Of a stretch of 64,000 nucleotides of DNA, positions 8,642 to 16,820 are shown in pieces. Source of the DNA: Oxalobacteraceae bacterium (GTDB taxonomy: Bacteria > Pseudomonadota > Gammaproteobacteria > Burkholderiales > Burkholderiaceae_D); NCBI GenBank assembly GCA_030698225.1, contig JAUYNR010000026.1:1-64000 (forward strand), in the 5' to 3' direction. The notes under the pieces were generated by a model. That model was not told where the DNA came from, did no database searches, and saw nothing but the letters and a program-made list of their open reading frames with translations. The position numbers were made by a program, and so were the translations under genes. The stretch's first letter is position 1. Each line of letters begins with the position of its first letter.

Positions 8642-10072
8642 ATGGATACCTCGAAACTCATCCGCCAATCGAATACCCGCTGGGAAGTCGTGCCGCAAGG
8701 GGCTATGCGTGTGCCTGCGATCATCTTTGCCAGCGAGCCGCTGATCCGCGCAATGGATGAAAAGGTGTTCGAGCAAATCTGCAATGTCGCGATGCTGCCT
8801 GGCATTGTCAACGCTGCATATGCGATGCCGGACGCGCATTGGGGCTATGGTTTTCCGATCGGCGGCGTCGCCGCGTTCGACCCGGATTGCGGCGGCGTGG
8901 TTTCGGCGGGCGGCGTGGGCTTCGATATTTCCTGCGGTGTGCGCCTGCTCAGGACCGGCTTGAAAGACAGCGACCTGGAGAGCCAAAAGACGGCGCTGGC
9001 CGATGCATTGTTTGATGCGATACCTGCCGGCGTTGGCAGTCATGGCGCATTGCGGCTTTCTGCTGCTGAAACGGATCAGATGCTGTCGAAAGGCGCGCAA
9101 TGGGCGGTCGCGCGCGGCTACGGCACTGCCGACGATCTGCAGTTTACCGAAGAATCCGGCTGCATGGCGGGTGCTGATCCGCAACGGGTGTCCGAGGCAG
9201 CCAAGCGCCGCCAGCGCGATGAAATGGGTACGCTGGGTTCCGGCAATCATTACCTGGAAGTGCAGCGCGTGAGCGACGTCATCGATGCCGGACTGGCACA
9301 GGCTTTCGGCTTGCAGAGCGGGGATATCGTTGTCAGCATCCATTGCGGCTCCCGCGGGTTGGGACATCAGATCGGCACTGAATTCTTGCGGGAAATGGCG
9401 CTGGTCGCGCAGCAGCACAAGATTTCCCTGCCCGATCGCGAGCTGGCCTGCGCGCCGATCCATTCGGACCTCGGGCAGCGTTATTTGGGCGCAATGCGTG
9501 CAGCGATCAACTGTGCATTGGCCAACCGTCAAATTCTGACGCAGACGACGCGCGACATCTTTGCGCGTTTCTTTCCATCGGCCCGTCTTTCCTTGCTGTA
9601 TGACGTTTCTCACAACACCTGCAAGGTTGAAGAACACGAAATCGACGGCCGGCTAAAGAAGCTCTTCGTCCACCGCAAAGGTGCCACCCGTGCATTCGGT
9701 CCCGGCCACCCGTCGCTACCGGCGCCATTGCGCCCGTACGGGCAACCGGTGCTGATCGGCGGCAGCATGGGCACCGCTTCGTATGTGCTGGCCGGAACCG
9801 AGCAGGGCATGTCGCTCTCGTTCGGATCGGCATGCCACGGCGCCGGCCGCAGCATGAGCCGGCATGAAGCGCTGCGGCGCTGGGACGGCAGGCAGGTGGT
9901 GCAGCAACTGGAGGCACGGGGAATCCTGGTGCGCAGTCCTTCAAGACGCGGCGTGGCCGAAGAAGCGCCGGATGCCTACAAAGACATCACCGAGGTCGTG
10001 GACGCGGCTCACGCAGCCGGACTTGCCCGCAAAGTCGTGCGGCTTGAACCAAGAATTTGCATTAAAGGATAG
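8642..10072 (+). CDS. rtcB: RNA-splicing ligase RtcB
   Basis: GTP- and Mn2+-dependent ligase that joins 2',3'-cyclic phosphate (or 3'-phosphate) RNA ends to 5'-OH ends. 476 residues. Metal ligands are visible in GVGFDISCGVRLL, GSGNHYLEVQ and SIHCGSRGLGHQIG. VSHNTCKVEEH follows, and the guanylylated histidine is His399 in SACHGAGR. AAGGA 4 nt before ATG 8642 supports the start. The upstream archease gene and downstream stress-protein gene (6 nt gap) suggest a damage-response operon; bacterial RtcB is often tied to tRNA or rRNA repair. Confidence 0.96.
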   Translation: MDTSKLIRQSNTRWEVVPQGAMRVPAIIFASEPLIRAMDEKVFEQICNVAMLPGIVNAAYAMPDAHWGYGFPIGGVAAFDPDCGGVVSAGGVGFDISCGVRLLRTGLKDSDLESQKTALADALFDAIPAGVGSHGALRLSAAETDQMLSKGAQWAVARGYGTADDLQFTEESGCMAGADPQRVSEAAKRRQRDEMGTLGSGNHYLEVQRVSDVIDAGLAQAFGLQSGDIVVSIHCGSRGLGHQIGTEFLREMALVAQQHKISLPDRELACAPIHSDLGQRYLGAMRAAINCALANRQILTQTTRDIFARFFPSARLSLLYDVSHNTCKVEEHEIDGRLKKLFVHRKGATRAFGPGHPSLPAPLRPYGQPVLIGGSMGTASYVLAGTEQGMSLSFGSACHGAGRSMSRHEALRRWDGRQVVQQLEARGILVRSPSRRGVAEEAPDAYKDITEVVDAAHAAGLARKVVRLEPRICIKG

Positions 10073-10078
10073 ACATCC

Positions 10079-10537
10079 ATGTACAAGCACATCTTGCTGC
10101 CGACCGATGGCTCGGCACTCTCCAGACAGGCGGTGCACGCCGGCGTACTGTTTGCGAAAAACACCGGCGCCACGGTGACCGGCATCCATGTCATCCCGCG
10201 GCAGCGGCAGGACCTGCTGGAGGCATGGGTCCACCATGACATGCACTATGTCAAGCGACGCCAGGCATTGTTTGAAAAGCTCGCGGATGAGTACCTGGCA
10301 TTTGTCGCCAATAGCGCGTTGGCGGAGAGCATCCCGTGTAGCTGTAAATTGATAAGGGCAGAGGATCCCTACCTGGCGATCGTGAAGGCGGCAGAGCGGG
10401 AGCGATGCGATCTCATTTTCATGGCGTCGCACGGCTGGCGGGACGATACTGCGCAGCTATTGGGAAGCGAGACGCAAAAGGTATTGGTTCACAGCAAGGT
10501 GGCGGTGCTGGTTTTCAAACCTGTCGTAAAAAAATAA
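10079..10537 (+). CDS. Universal stress protein UspA family
   Basis: 152-residue single-domain USP. It starts MYKHILLPTDGSALS, the usual first strand and loop with the nucleotide-contacting Asp. The C-terminal segment MASHGWRDDTAQLLGSETQKVLVHSKVAVLVF, spanning roughly residues 114-147, matches the ATP-binding region, though with SHGWRD in place of the more usual GxRGxS pattern. It follows rtcB by 6 nt and is probably cotranscribed. Likely a cytosolic stress-adaptation protein; the specific role is not known. Confidence 0.92.
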   Translation: MYKHILLPTDGSALSRQAVHAGVLFAKNTGATVTGIHVIPRQRQDLLEAWVHHDMHYVKRRQALFEKLADEYLAFVANSALAESIPCSCKLIRAEDPYLAIVKAAERERCDLIFMASHGWRDDTAQLLGSETQKVLVHSKVAVLVFKPVVKK

Positions 10538-10629
10538 TCAGGCGCTTGATCATCCCGATAGCGCTGCACGGCTGGCACATCCAATGCGAACGGATGAACA
10601 CGGTATTCGATCATCATCGGACGGAAAGG

Positions 10630-11337
10630 ATGCCCACGAAGATCACAGGGCAAGCCGCAAGGCTGGTCGAAGAATGCGGCGGCAGGTATTCGACAGAGCT
10701 GGGCATCGATCTTGCCCGCAGCAATCCGGATGAAATCTACAAGTGGTTTCTCGCCGCGCTCTTGTTTGGCGCAAGGATATCGGGAACGATTGCGGTTAGA
10801 AGCTATCGTGAGTTTGAGCAGGCGGCTGTTCTTGCGCCGCACCGGGTACTCGATGCGGGCTGGGACAGGCTGGTTGAGATTCTCGATCGCGGCGGCTATG
10901 CCAGATACGACTTCAAGACTGCAACCAAGCTGCTGGACGTAAACCGTGCGCTGCTGCAACAATACAAAGGCGATCTGAACCTGCTGCACGCGGCTGCAAC
11001 AGATTGCCTCGATCTGCAGCAACGGCTCAAGAATCTCGGCAAAGGCATCGGCGACATTACGGTGAATATTTTCTTGCGCGAGCTGCGCGGCATATGGTCC
11101 AAGGCAGACCCGCCGCCGTCGGAACGGGCGATAACGGCAGCGAAAGACCTGGGATTTGTTCCGTCGGACATGCACGATGCACCGCGCATGCTGGAACTGT
11201 TGCAAGACGCGTGGCGCGCGGACAGGATGGCGCCGGAAGCGTTCGCAGATTTCGAAGCCGCTCTGGTGCGGTATGGGACAAAGGGAACAAAGGGAACAAA
11301 GCGGCGCAGGAACAGCCGGATTGAGACTGGTCGATAG
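10630..11337 (+). CDS. HhH-GPD-like (endonuclease III-fold) protein, divergent
   Basis: About 235 residues, helical. Segments such as PDEIYKWFLAALLFGARIS and RLKNLGKGIGDITVNIFLREL resemble the helix-hairpin-helix region of endonuclease III-type DNA glycosylases. I see neither the catalytic Lys of Nth nor the four-Cys iron-sulfur cluster, so base-excision activity is uncertain. The start is chosen at ATG 10630, with GGAAAG just upstream; ATG 10594 is an alternative. The C-terminus carries three in-frame 9-nt repeats (GTK x3, positions 11275-11301) before a basic tail. It follows the USP gene and may belong to the rtcB transcript. Confidence 0.68.
   Translation: MPTKITGQAARLVEECGGRYSTELGIDLARSNPDEIYKWFLAALLFGARISGTIAVRSYREFEQAAVLAPHRVLDAGWDRLVEILDRGGYARYDFKTATKLLDVNRALLQQYKGDLNLLHAAATDCLDLQQRLKNLGKGIGDITVNIFLRELRGIWSKADPPPSERAITAAKDLGFVPSDMHDAPRMLELLQDAWRADRMAPEAFADFEAALVRYGTKGTKGTKRRRNSRIETGR
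11275..11301 (+). repeat. Three tandem 9-nt repeats inside the HhH-like gene
   Basis: GGGACAAAG, GGAACAAAG, GGAACAAAG in frame, encoding Gly-Thr-Lys three times. The repeat number could vary between strains without frameshift. Confidence 0.85.
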
Positions 11338-11380
11338 CGAACAAGCGATCGATAGCAGATGCGTATTTCGCCTCCGCCCG

Positions 11381-11701
11381 TCAGTCGCTCACAAAATGAC
11401 AGACATACTGCACGGGCTCCAGTGCTTCAAGATCGAAATGAAAATTGCCTGGCACCTGGAAGCGCTGGCCGCCTTCGTAAGTATTCCAATCGCCTGCTCC
11501 GCCTATGCGCACGCGGCATTTTCCTGCGACGATTTCCATGATTTCCGGCGCAGCGGTGTCGAACCCGACTAATGATGGCAGGATGACGCCGATCGTCTTC
11601 CTGCTGTGATCCGGAAAGACAAGGTTGTATGAAATGCATTTGCCGTCAAAATAAATATTCGCTTTTTTTATGATGGAGACATGGTCGAATTGCGTGCTCA
11701 T
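11381..11701 (-). CDS. ppnP: Pyrimidine/purine nucleoside phosphorylase PpnP
   Basis: 106-residue cupin of the PpnP/YaiE (formerly DUF1255) family, which phosphorolyses several nucleosides to base and ribose 1-phosphate. Family features include NIYFDGKCISYNLVF, TIGVILPSLVGFDTAAPEIMEI, EGGQRFQVPGNFHFDL and VQYVCHFVSD; length matches the family (about 94-106). AGGAGGAATTCTG before the ATG is a strong ribosome site. It ends convergent with the HhH-like gene and lies 21 nt downstream of the CBS-domain gene, so the two may be cotranscribed. Confidence 0.93.
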   Translation of the reverse strand: MSTQFDHVSIIKKANIYFDGKCISYNLVFPDHSRKTIGVILPSLVGFDTAAPEIMEIVAGKCRVRIGGAGDWNTYEGGQRFQVPGNFHFDLEALEPVQYVCHFVSD

Positions 11702-11722
11702 CAGAATTCCTCCTCCGCTTGC

Positions 11723-12172
11723 TCACTCGCGTACCCGGGTTTCCCGCTTGCGTTCGCTGCCGATCGCCAGCACCAATCCGCGCAGTTCTTCGGTCACGAT
11801 CTCCAATAAATCGTCCAATGTCACGATGCCGATCAATACGGCGTCTTCCGTTGTTACCGGAATCCTTCGTACGCCGTGGCCGCGCATCAGGCTCAGCACG
11901 TCGTGGACCGAATCTTCGGTGCGGGCCGTGATGCAATCTTTGCTCATGACTTCAGCGACGCTCAAGGTCTGCGCATTGAAGTCGCGTGCCACCACGGCAA
12001 CGGCGATATCGCGATCGGTCAACATGCCGACGACAATCCGGCCGCGGTCCGTTTCCTCGATCACGACCAGACTGCCGACGTGCTGCTCGAGCATCAGGCG
12101 AGCGGCTTCGCTCACGCTCATGTACTGGTATGCAAAGACCACCGTGCGATTGCAGATTTCGCCAACGTTCAT
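11723..12172 (-). CDS. Tandem CBS-domain protein
   Basis: 149 residues comprising two CBS motifs (about 8-65 and 73-130), the Bateman module that binds adenine nucleotides. Repeating motifs are SVSEAARLMLEQHVGSLVVIE, split by GMLTDRDIAVAV, then VMSKDCITARTEDSVHDVLS and GIVTLDDLLEIVTEE. No fused enzyme domain, so it is probably an energy-sensing regulatory protein. Its neighbours (USP, PpnP, dodecin, Hsp20) are stress or stationary-phase proteins. AGAGAAG directly before ATG is a modest ribosome site. Confidence 0.92.
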   Translation of the reverse strand: MNVGEICNRTVVFAYQYMSVSEAARLMLEQHVGSLVVIEETDRGRIVVGMLTDRDIAVAVVARDFNAQTLSVAEVMSKDCITARTEDSVHDVLSLMRGHGVRRIPVTTEDAVLIGIVTLDDLLEIVTEELRGLVLAIGSERKRETRVRE

Positions 12173-12302
12173 CTTCTCTTTTATGATTGCCTCCGTGCTG
12201 CACTGGATGAAAAGAATGTGTAAATTTGCGCTTACCGGATCCCCGACGATTGCGGCAAATCAACTCGTCGGCACGGCGATGCAGGGCAACACATGGCAGC
12301 GC

Positions 12303-12506
12303 CTAATCGAGCACGAAAGTTACCTTGGCATTAACTCGATAACTGACGATTTTGTCATTCTCGACCAGCGCTACGAAATTCTTGATGTAGATGGACTTGA
12401 TGCCATGCATGGTTTCGGCTGCCTTCGCAACTGCCAGTGAGGCGGCATCTTCCCAACTCTTCGGAGATTCGGAAAGGACTTCTATGACCTTCAATACGTT
12501 CGACAT
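12303..12506 (-). CDS. Dodecin, flavin-binding storage protein
   Basis: 67 residues, the standard dodecin length; forms a dodecamer that binds flavins or CoA. Family pattern: VLKVIEVLSESPKSWEDA, VAKAAETMHGIKSIYIKN and a C-terminal YRVNAKVTFVLD strand. The aromatic residue that stacks on flavin in many dodecins (Trp) would be the Trp in KSWEDA. GGAGG before ATG is a strong ribosome site. Gaps on either side are about 130-145 nt, so it probably has its own promoter. Confidence 0.93.
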   Translation of the reverse strand: MSNVLKVIEVLSESPKSWEDAASLAVAKAAETMHGIKSIYIKNFVALVENDKIVSYRVNAKVTFVLD

Positions 12507-12650
12507 GTTAGCCTCCGGTTAACGACGCTGTACCACAACAGAAGACGGAACTCATCTGCAGCACCCTCGTCCGCCTCCAGCGCGCGCGGCTGCGCCGGAC
12601 ATTCGCGCGACATTGACGGCAAAATTCCGGGCAACGCAGATTTCTGGGCC

Positions 12651-13094
12651 CTATTTAATAGCGAGTTGTTTGCTGCCGGTTCCGGGCTTTTTCGGCAACG
12701 TCAATTCAAGCATGCCATCCTGATACTTGGCGTCCGCCTTGGTGTCGTCGACTTCCTGCGGAAGCGTGAAGCTGCGATATTGCTGCCCGTAGTAGCGCTC
12801 GCTGCGGATCATGCTTCCGGTTTTCTTCTCTTCTTCCTTTTTCACTTCGGCAGTAATGGAAACCTGATTGCCTTCGATGGCGACCTTGATGTCGTCCTTC
12901 TTCACGCCTGGTATTTCCGCTTTCACCAGATAGGCCTGATCGGTTTCCGACACATCCATCCGAATGCGCGGTTCCGATTCGACCCCGCGCAAAGTTGGCG
13001 TCAGGCGAAAATCCTTGAGTAAATCGTCGATGTTGCGAAATGGATCGAGGCGTGCGATATCGCCGAATGGATCAAAACGCATTATGTTAGCCAT
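12651..13094 (-). CDS. Hsp20/alpha-crystallin small heat-shock protein
   Basis: 147-residue holdase chaperone. The N-terminal arm MANIMRFDPFGDIARLDPF is followed by an alpha-crystallin domain (about 40-135) with AYLVKAEIPGVKKDDIKV, RSERYYGQQYRSFTLP and DGMLELTLPKK; an I-x-I-like tail ends in QLAIK. The frame opens further upstream, but ATG 13094 has GAGG 7 nt before it and matches homologues. It is one of two Hsp20 genes in this block; the other is at 15609. Confidence 0.94.
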   Translation of the reverse strand: MANIMRFDPFGDIARLDPFRNIDDLLKDFRLTPTLRGVESEPRIRMDVSETDQAYLVKAEIPGVKKDDIKVAIEGNQVSITAEVKKEEEKKTGSMIRSERYYGQQYRSFTLPQEVDDTKADAKYQDGMLELTLPKKPGTGSKQLAIK

Positions 13095-13421
13095 AATTAA
13101 CCTCATCGTTGTAGTGGAACAAAAAGCTAACGAGCACAAGCTGTGGCGTTAGCAGGGCAAAGCAATCACAGACATGACACGCGCTTATTTTGTGCATCAC
13201 CTCTTACAAATGATATGGGTGATTGATCGCGTCGTTTTGAGCCAAGTCAACGCGACCCCAATCGGTACGCGCATGATCGTAATCACAAGAAATTTCAATG
13301 AATTCATATGTTTATCGAAGGCAATCAGATGTGCTTTCCAGTCCTCTCGGTGGCCGCCGCACCGATTTCAGGAGTCCCATCTATCGAGAAAATTCTCCAT
13401 GGGAAGTCCGGGTGACTGCAT
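13095..13421. other. Divergent intergenic region between Hsp20 and a small membrane protein
   Basis: 327 nt separating genes that run apart, so it should hold two promoters. I found no clear sigma-32 promoter. The only motif I could pick out is an FNR-like dyad at 13237-13250. Open frames here do not look coding. Confidence 0.5.
13237..13250. promoter_or_regulatory. Possible weak FNR/ANR-type dyad
   Basis: TTGA-GCCAAG-TCAA keeps the core TTGA-N6-TCAA of FNR sites but misses the outer T/A positions. It lies upstream of both the Hsp20 gene and the small membrane protein. Confidence 0.25.
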
Positions 13422-13598
13422 ATGACTAAACACCCGCACCTGCGGCGCGCGCTTTCAGTCGGCCTGGTTGTATTGGGCGGCATTCTGATTTTTCTTGCCC
13501 CGGACGATGTGTGGATCGGTGCCGTGCTCGCCATTGCGGGCATCGTGATCGAACTGATCGCCTTCAGACTGGCCGATAGCGCCAAGGATGGGAAATAG
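13422..13598 (+). CDS. Small two-helix membrane protein, 58 residues
   Basis: Begins MTKHPHLRRALSVGLVVL. Two hydrophobic segments (about residues 11-27 and 30-48) are separated by PDDVW, and the tail is charged (LADSAKDGK). The positive N-terminus suggests both ends are cytoplasmic. GGGTGA lies 5 nt before ATG. It resembles small membrane proteins often seen near Hsp20 or stress genes, but I cannot name a family with confidence. It ends 69 nt before polX and could share its transcript. Confidence 0.65.
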   Translation: MTKHPHLRRALSVGLVVLGGILIFLAPDDVWIGAVLAIAGIVIELIAFRLADSAKDGK

Positions 13599-13667
13599 CC
13601 GTATCGCCTTTCATCCAGGGGCGCCGGCAGGCATCAGCCAATGCAATATTGAACAGGGACCGACAAC

Positions 13668-15413
13668 ATGCCGCTGCACAACGCAGACATCGCGGCAATC
13701 TTCGACGAGATCGCCGATCTGCTGGAGATCCGCGATGACAATCCGTTCCGGGTGCGCGCCTACCGCAACGCAGCGCGCACGGTCGGCGGCTACGGGCGCG
13801 AATTCAAGACCCTGATCGACAGCGGCGCGGCACCGCCAAAATTGCCCGGCATCGGTGCCGACCTGTCTGCCAAAATCGACGAAATCGTCACCACCGGGCA
13901 CTGCGCGATGCTCGATGGGCTGCGCAAACAGATGCCGCCGGACATCACCGAACTCCTGAAGGTGCCCGGACTCGGGCCGAAGCGGGTGCAGGCACTCAAT
14001 CGCGAACTGGGGGTGAGCACGATCGCGCAGCTCGATGCAGCAGCCCATGCCGGACAGATTCACGATATTCCCGGATTCGGCATCAAGTCCGAACAGCAGA
14101 TCCAGCAGGCACTCGACGCGCTGGCCGCGCAGGCCGGGCAGTCGGCGCGCTTCAAGCGCCCGCTGGCGGCGCAGTATGCGCAGGCACTGGTCGATTACCT
14201 GAAGCGCGTGCCGGGTGTCGACCAGGTGGTGGTGGCAGGCAGCTACCGGCGCATGAAGGAAACCGTGGGCGATCTGGATATCCTGGTGACCGCCGCAGCG
14301 GACAGCGCGCTGATGGCGCGTTTCATTGCCTATGACGAAGTAAAGACCGTGCTGGCGCACGGCGAAACCCGCAGCAGCGTGGTCCTGCACAACGGCCTGC
14401 AGGTCGATCTGCGGCTGGTGCCGGCCGACAGCTATGGTGCCGCGCTGCACTACTTCACCGGCTCGAAGGCGCACAACATCGCGATCCGCCGCATCGCGCA
14501 GGAACTGGGACTGAAGATCAACGAATACGGGGTATTTCGCGGTGCACAGCGAATCGCCGGCGACACCGAGGAATCGGTGTTTGCCGCGGTCGGTCTGCCG
14601 TTCATCGTGCCCGAGTTGCGCGAGGACCGCGGTGAAATCCAGGCTGCCCGCGCCGGCCGTCTGCCGCGACTGATCACCCGCGCCGATCTGCGCGGCGACC
14701 TGCATGTCCATACCAGGGCGTCGGACGGCCACAACACGATACAGGAGATGGCGCGCGCCGCGCAGGCGCAGGGTCTGGAGTACATCGCCATCACCGACCA
14801 TTCGCGCCGCCTGACCATCACCCACGGCCTCGACCCGCAGCAGCTGCTGCGCCAGATCGACGAGATCGACCGCATCAATGCGGGCTCTGCCGGCATCACC
14901 ATCCTGAAGGGCATCGAGGTCGACATCCTCGAAGACGGTGCGCTCGATCTGCCGGATTCGGTACTGCAGCATCTGGACGTCGTGATTGCCGCAGTGCACA
15001 GTAAACTCGACTTGCCGCGCCAGCGCCAGACCGAACGGCTGCTGCGCGCACTGGACCAGCGCTATGTCAATATCCTGGCCCACCCGACCAATCGTCTGCT
15101 CGGTGCGCGGGGGCCTTCCGAGATCGACATGCTGCGCATCATGCGCAAGGCGAAAAGCCGCGATATTGCCCTCGAACTGGACGCCCAGCCGGAGCGGCTG
15201 GATCTGGACGATGCGCTATGCCTGATGGCGCGCGATGAAGGCGTGCTGGTCGCCATCGATTCGGACGCACACGGCAGCGCCGATTTTGCCAACCTGGACT
15301 ATGGCATCGGACAGGCGCGGCGCGGCTGGCTGGAGCGTGAGAATGTACTCAACACCAGCGACCTCAAGACGCTGCTGGCACGGCTCCATGCGGGCCGTGA
15401 TGCAACGCCATGA
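13668..15413 (+). CDS. polX: DNA polymerase X with PHP exonuclease domain
   Basis: 581 residues, full length for bacterial PolX. The N-terminal helix-hairpin-helix 8-kDa-like region (IFDEIADLLEIRDDNPFRVRAY, split here as one family motif) leads into the polymerase palm with AGSYRRMKETVGDLDILVTA at about residue 188. The carboxylates of GDLDIL are present. The C-terminal PHP domain starts at about 343 (GDLHVHTRASDGHN) and keeps the histidines (ITDHSRR, ILAHPTNR, SDAHG). Together these give gap-filling synthesis plus 3'-5' exonuclease/AP-site processing in base-excision repair. It stands alone on its strand between the small membrane protein and the second Hsp20. Confidence 0.95.
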   Translation: MPLHNADIAAIFDEIADLLEIRDDNPFRVRAYRNAARTVGGYGREFKTLIDSGAAPPKLPGIGADLSAKIDEIVTTGHCAMLDGLRKQMPPDITELLKVPGLGPKRVQALNRELGVSTIAQLDAAAHAGQIHDIPGFGIKSEQQIQQALDALAAQAGQSARFKRPLAAQYAQALVDYLKRVPGVDQVVVAGSYRRMKETVGDLDILVTAAADSALMARFIAYDEVKTVLAHGETRSSVVLHNGLQVDLRLVPADSYGAALHYFTGSKAHNIAIRRIAQELGLKINEYGVFRGAQRIAGDTEESVFAAVGLPFIVPELREDRGEIQAARAGRLPRLITRADLRGDLHVHTRASDGHNTIQEMARAAQAQGLEYIAITDHSRRLTITHGLDPQQLLRQIDEIDRINAGSAGITILKGIEVDILEDGALDLPDSVLQHLDVVIAAVHSKLDLPRQRQTERLLRALDQRYVNILAHPTNRLLGARGPSEIDMLRIMRKAKSRDIALELDAQPERLDLDDALCLMARDEGVLVAIDSDAHGSADFANLDYGIGQARRGWLERENVLNTSDLKTLLARLHAGRDATP

Positions 15414-15608
15414 AGCCGGCCGGTTCATTTGCCAGAAAATATCGCGAAGACAAGAAAATGCATGGCGAACGGATGCCAGGTTTTTGATTTTCAACAAAGC
15501 CACGCAGCCGATGCGGGTCTACGCTGTTTAAGGTTCGGCGCGTCGGTGAGCGCAAAAACACCGATTCATTAATGCGCAGCAACTGCGCGACATTGCAACG
15601 GAGTCGTC

Positions 15609-16112
15609 ATGCGAATACTTGAAGACTTGAAACAGGATATGGAAGAGATCTGGGAATCGGCCACCGAAGGGTGGCGACGGCTGCGCCAGCAGGCGGCCGG
15701 TGCATTGACCCGCTTCAAACCCGGCGACAAGGCATCCGCAGCGGCCGGAGTGCGCAATGATTTCGACCTGCCATCGCCGAACTGGGCGCTGCTGGCCGGC
15801 GACGTGTTCGAGGATAGCAAGAAGATCGTGATCCGGCTGGAGGTGCCTGGCATGGAAAAGGGCGATTTCGACATCGAGGTGCGCGACGATGTACTGATCG
15901 TGCGCGGAGAAAAACGCTTCGAGTCGGAGTCCGGCGATGGGCGCTACCGGGTGCTGCAGTGCGCCTACGGCAGCTTCAGCCGCACCATTCCGCTGCCTGC
16001 GCCGATCATCGTCGACCAGGGCAATGCAACTTATCATAACGGCGTGCTCAAGATCGAACTGGCCAAGGCGAAGCCGGCAAAAACCAGGGAGGCCCAGATC
16101 AAGGTCAGTTAA
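15609..16112 (+). CDS. Hsp20/alpha-crystallin family protein, acidic-arm type
   Basis: 167 residues. A long N-terminal arm (MRILEDLKQDMEEIWESA and a basic/Ala stretch to about 60) precedes an alpha-crystallin domain (about 65-165) with IVIRLEVPGMEKGDFDIEVRD, YGSFSRTIPLP and NGVLKIELAKA. It differs clearly from the Hsp20 at 12651, which has a short DPF-type arm, so the two are not recent duplicates. A ribosome site is weak (CGGAG 5 nt before ATG). The DUF5335 gene follows after 52 nt. Confidence 0.9.
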   Translation: MRILEDLKQDMEEIWESATEGWRRLRQQAAGALTRFKPGDKASAAAGVRNDFDLPSPNWALLAGDVFEDSKKIVIRLEVPGMEKGDFDIEVRDDVLIVRGEKRFESESGDGRYRVLQCAYGSFSRTIPLPAPIIVDQGNATYHNGVLKIELAKAKPAKTREAQIKVS

Positions 16113-16164
16113 GCTTGGCGCGACAGCAATCGCGCCTGCAATTTCACTTCATGGAGCATGCATC

Positions 16165-16515
16165 ATGACTACGCGCAAGATTGAAAAAGCGGAATGGAAA
16201 ACATTTTTTGACGGCGTTTCCAAAGTGGGCGGCCTGGATAGCAAATGCGCCGAAATCGAGGTGCTCGGCCTAAATCTGGGCGACCATATCGCGGCGGAAT
16301 GGGTGCCGATGCTCGGCGTCGTCTATGAACCGAAGAGCGACCTGCTGGAGGTCGGACTGGAAGGGCTTAACCACCTGATCCACAAGCCGAAGATGATACA
16401 TGTGGACGAAAGCGCGGCCGGCTTGCGCAGCATCAGCGTCATCGATGAGGATGACATACAGCACATCATTCGCTTGCGGGATCCGCTGCTGCTGCCAGGA
16501 AAGTCCGCTCCGTAA
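16165..16515 (+). CDS. DUF5335 family protein
   Basis: 116-residue soluble protein with the DUF5335 pattern: EKAEWKTFFDGVSK near the start, IEVLGLNLGDHIAAEWVPM, then GVVYEPKSDLLEVGLEGLNHL and a beta-rich C-terminal part with IIRLRDPLLLP. Function not established; the family is often found near small heat-shock and stress proteins, as here (Hsp20 52 nt upstream). GGAG lies 9 nt before ATG. It is likely the last gene of the Hsp20 unit. Confidence 0.82.
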   Translation: MTTRKIEKAEWKTFFDGVSKVGGLDSKCAEIEVLGLNLGDHIAAEWVPMLGVVYEPKSDLLEVGLEGLNHLIHKPKMIHVDESAAGLRSISVIDEDDIQHIIRLRDPLLLPGKSAP

Positions 16516-16631
16516 CACGCAACGCAAGCGCAGGCGGCGGAAGCCTCGTATAGCGATGCCGACCGCGTTCATCAGGCGCGGATCAGAACGGGCCGGTTTG
16601 CCCCCAAGCGGCCGGCTTTCCGATCATAAAT

Positions 16632-16701
16632 ATACTACATTGTGTATTTTTAAAGTGCCAATATAAATATGCGGTAAACACTGCATATTTATTGATACTC
16701 A
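16632..16701 (+). repeat. Dispersed 70-nt element, copy 3
   Basis: ATACTA at 16632, GTATTTTT at 16644, TGCGG at 16670-16674, 20 nt, ATACTC at 16695. It sits in the 305-nt gap between the DUF5335 stop and thyA; the remaining gap holds the thyA promoter region. Confidence 0.8.
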
Positions 16702-16787
16702 TGCAAATCCATCATTCATAGCGGATTCCTGAGGCGCATCGGAATCTGTTTCCGGCTGCGGTGTGTAAGTGGCTATAAGTATCTCTA

Positions 16788-16793
16788 TATAAT
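16788..16793 (+). promoter_or_regulatory. Probable -10 element of thyA
   Basis: A perfect TATAAT 28 nt before the thyA ATG, in an AT-rich stretch. A -35 box is not obvious. Confidence 0.5.
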
Positions 16794-16820
16794 CCACACA
16801 CCTTTTTCACCAAAATCACC

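Noticed and set aside
13611-15083. 490-codon open frame on the minus strand
   Set aside because: Antisense to polX, which is complete and motif-intact.
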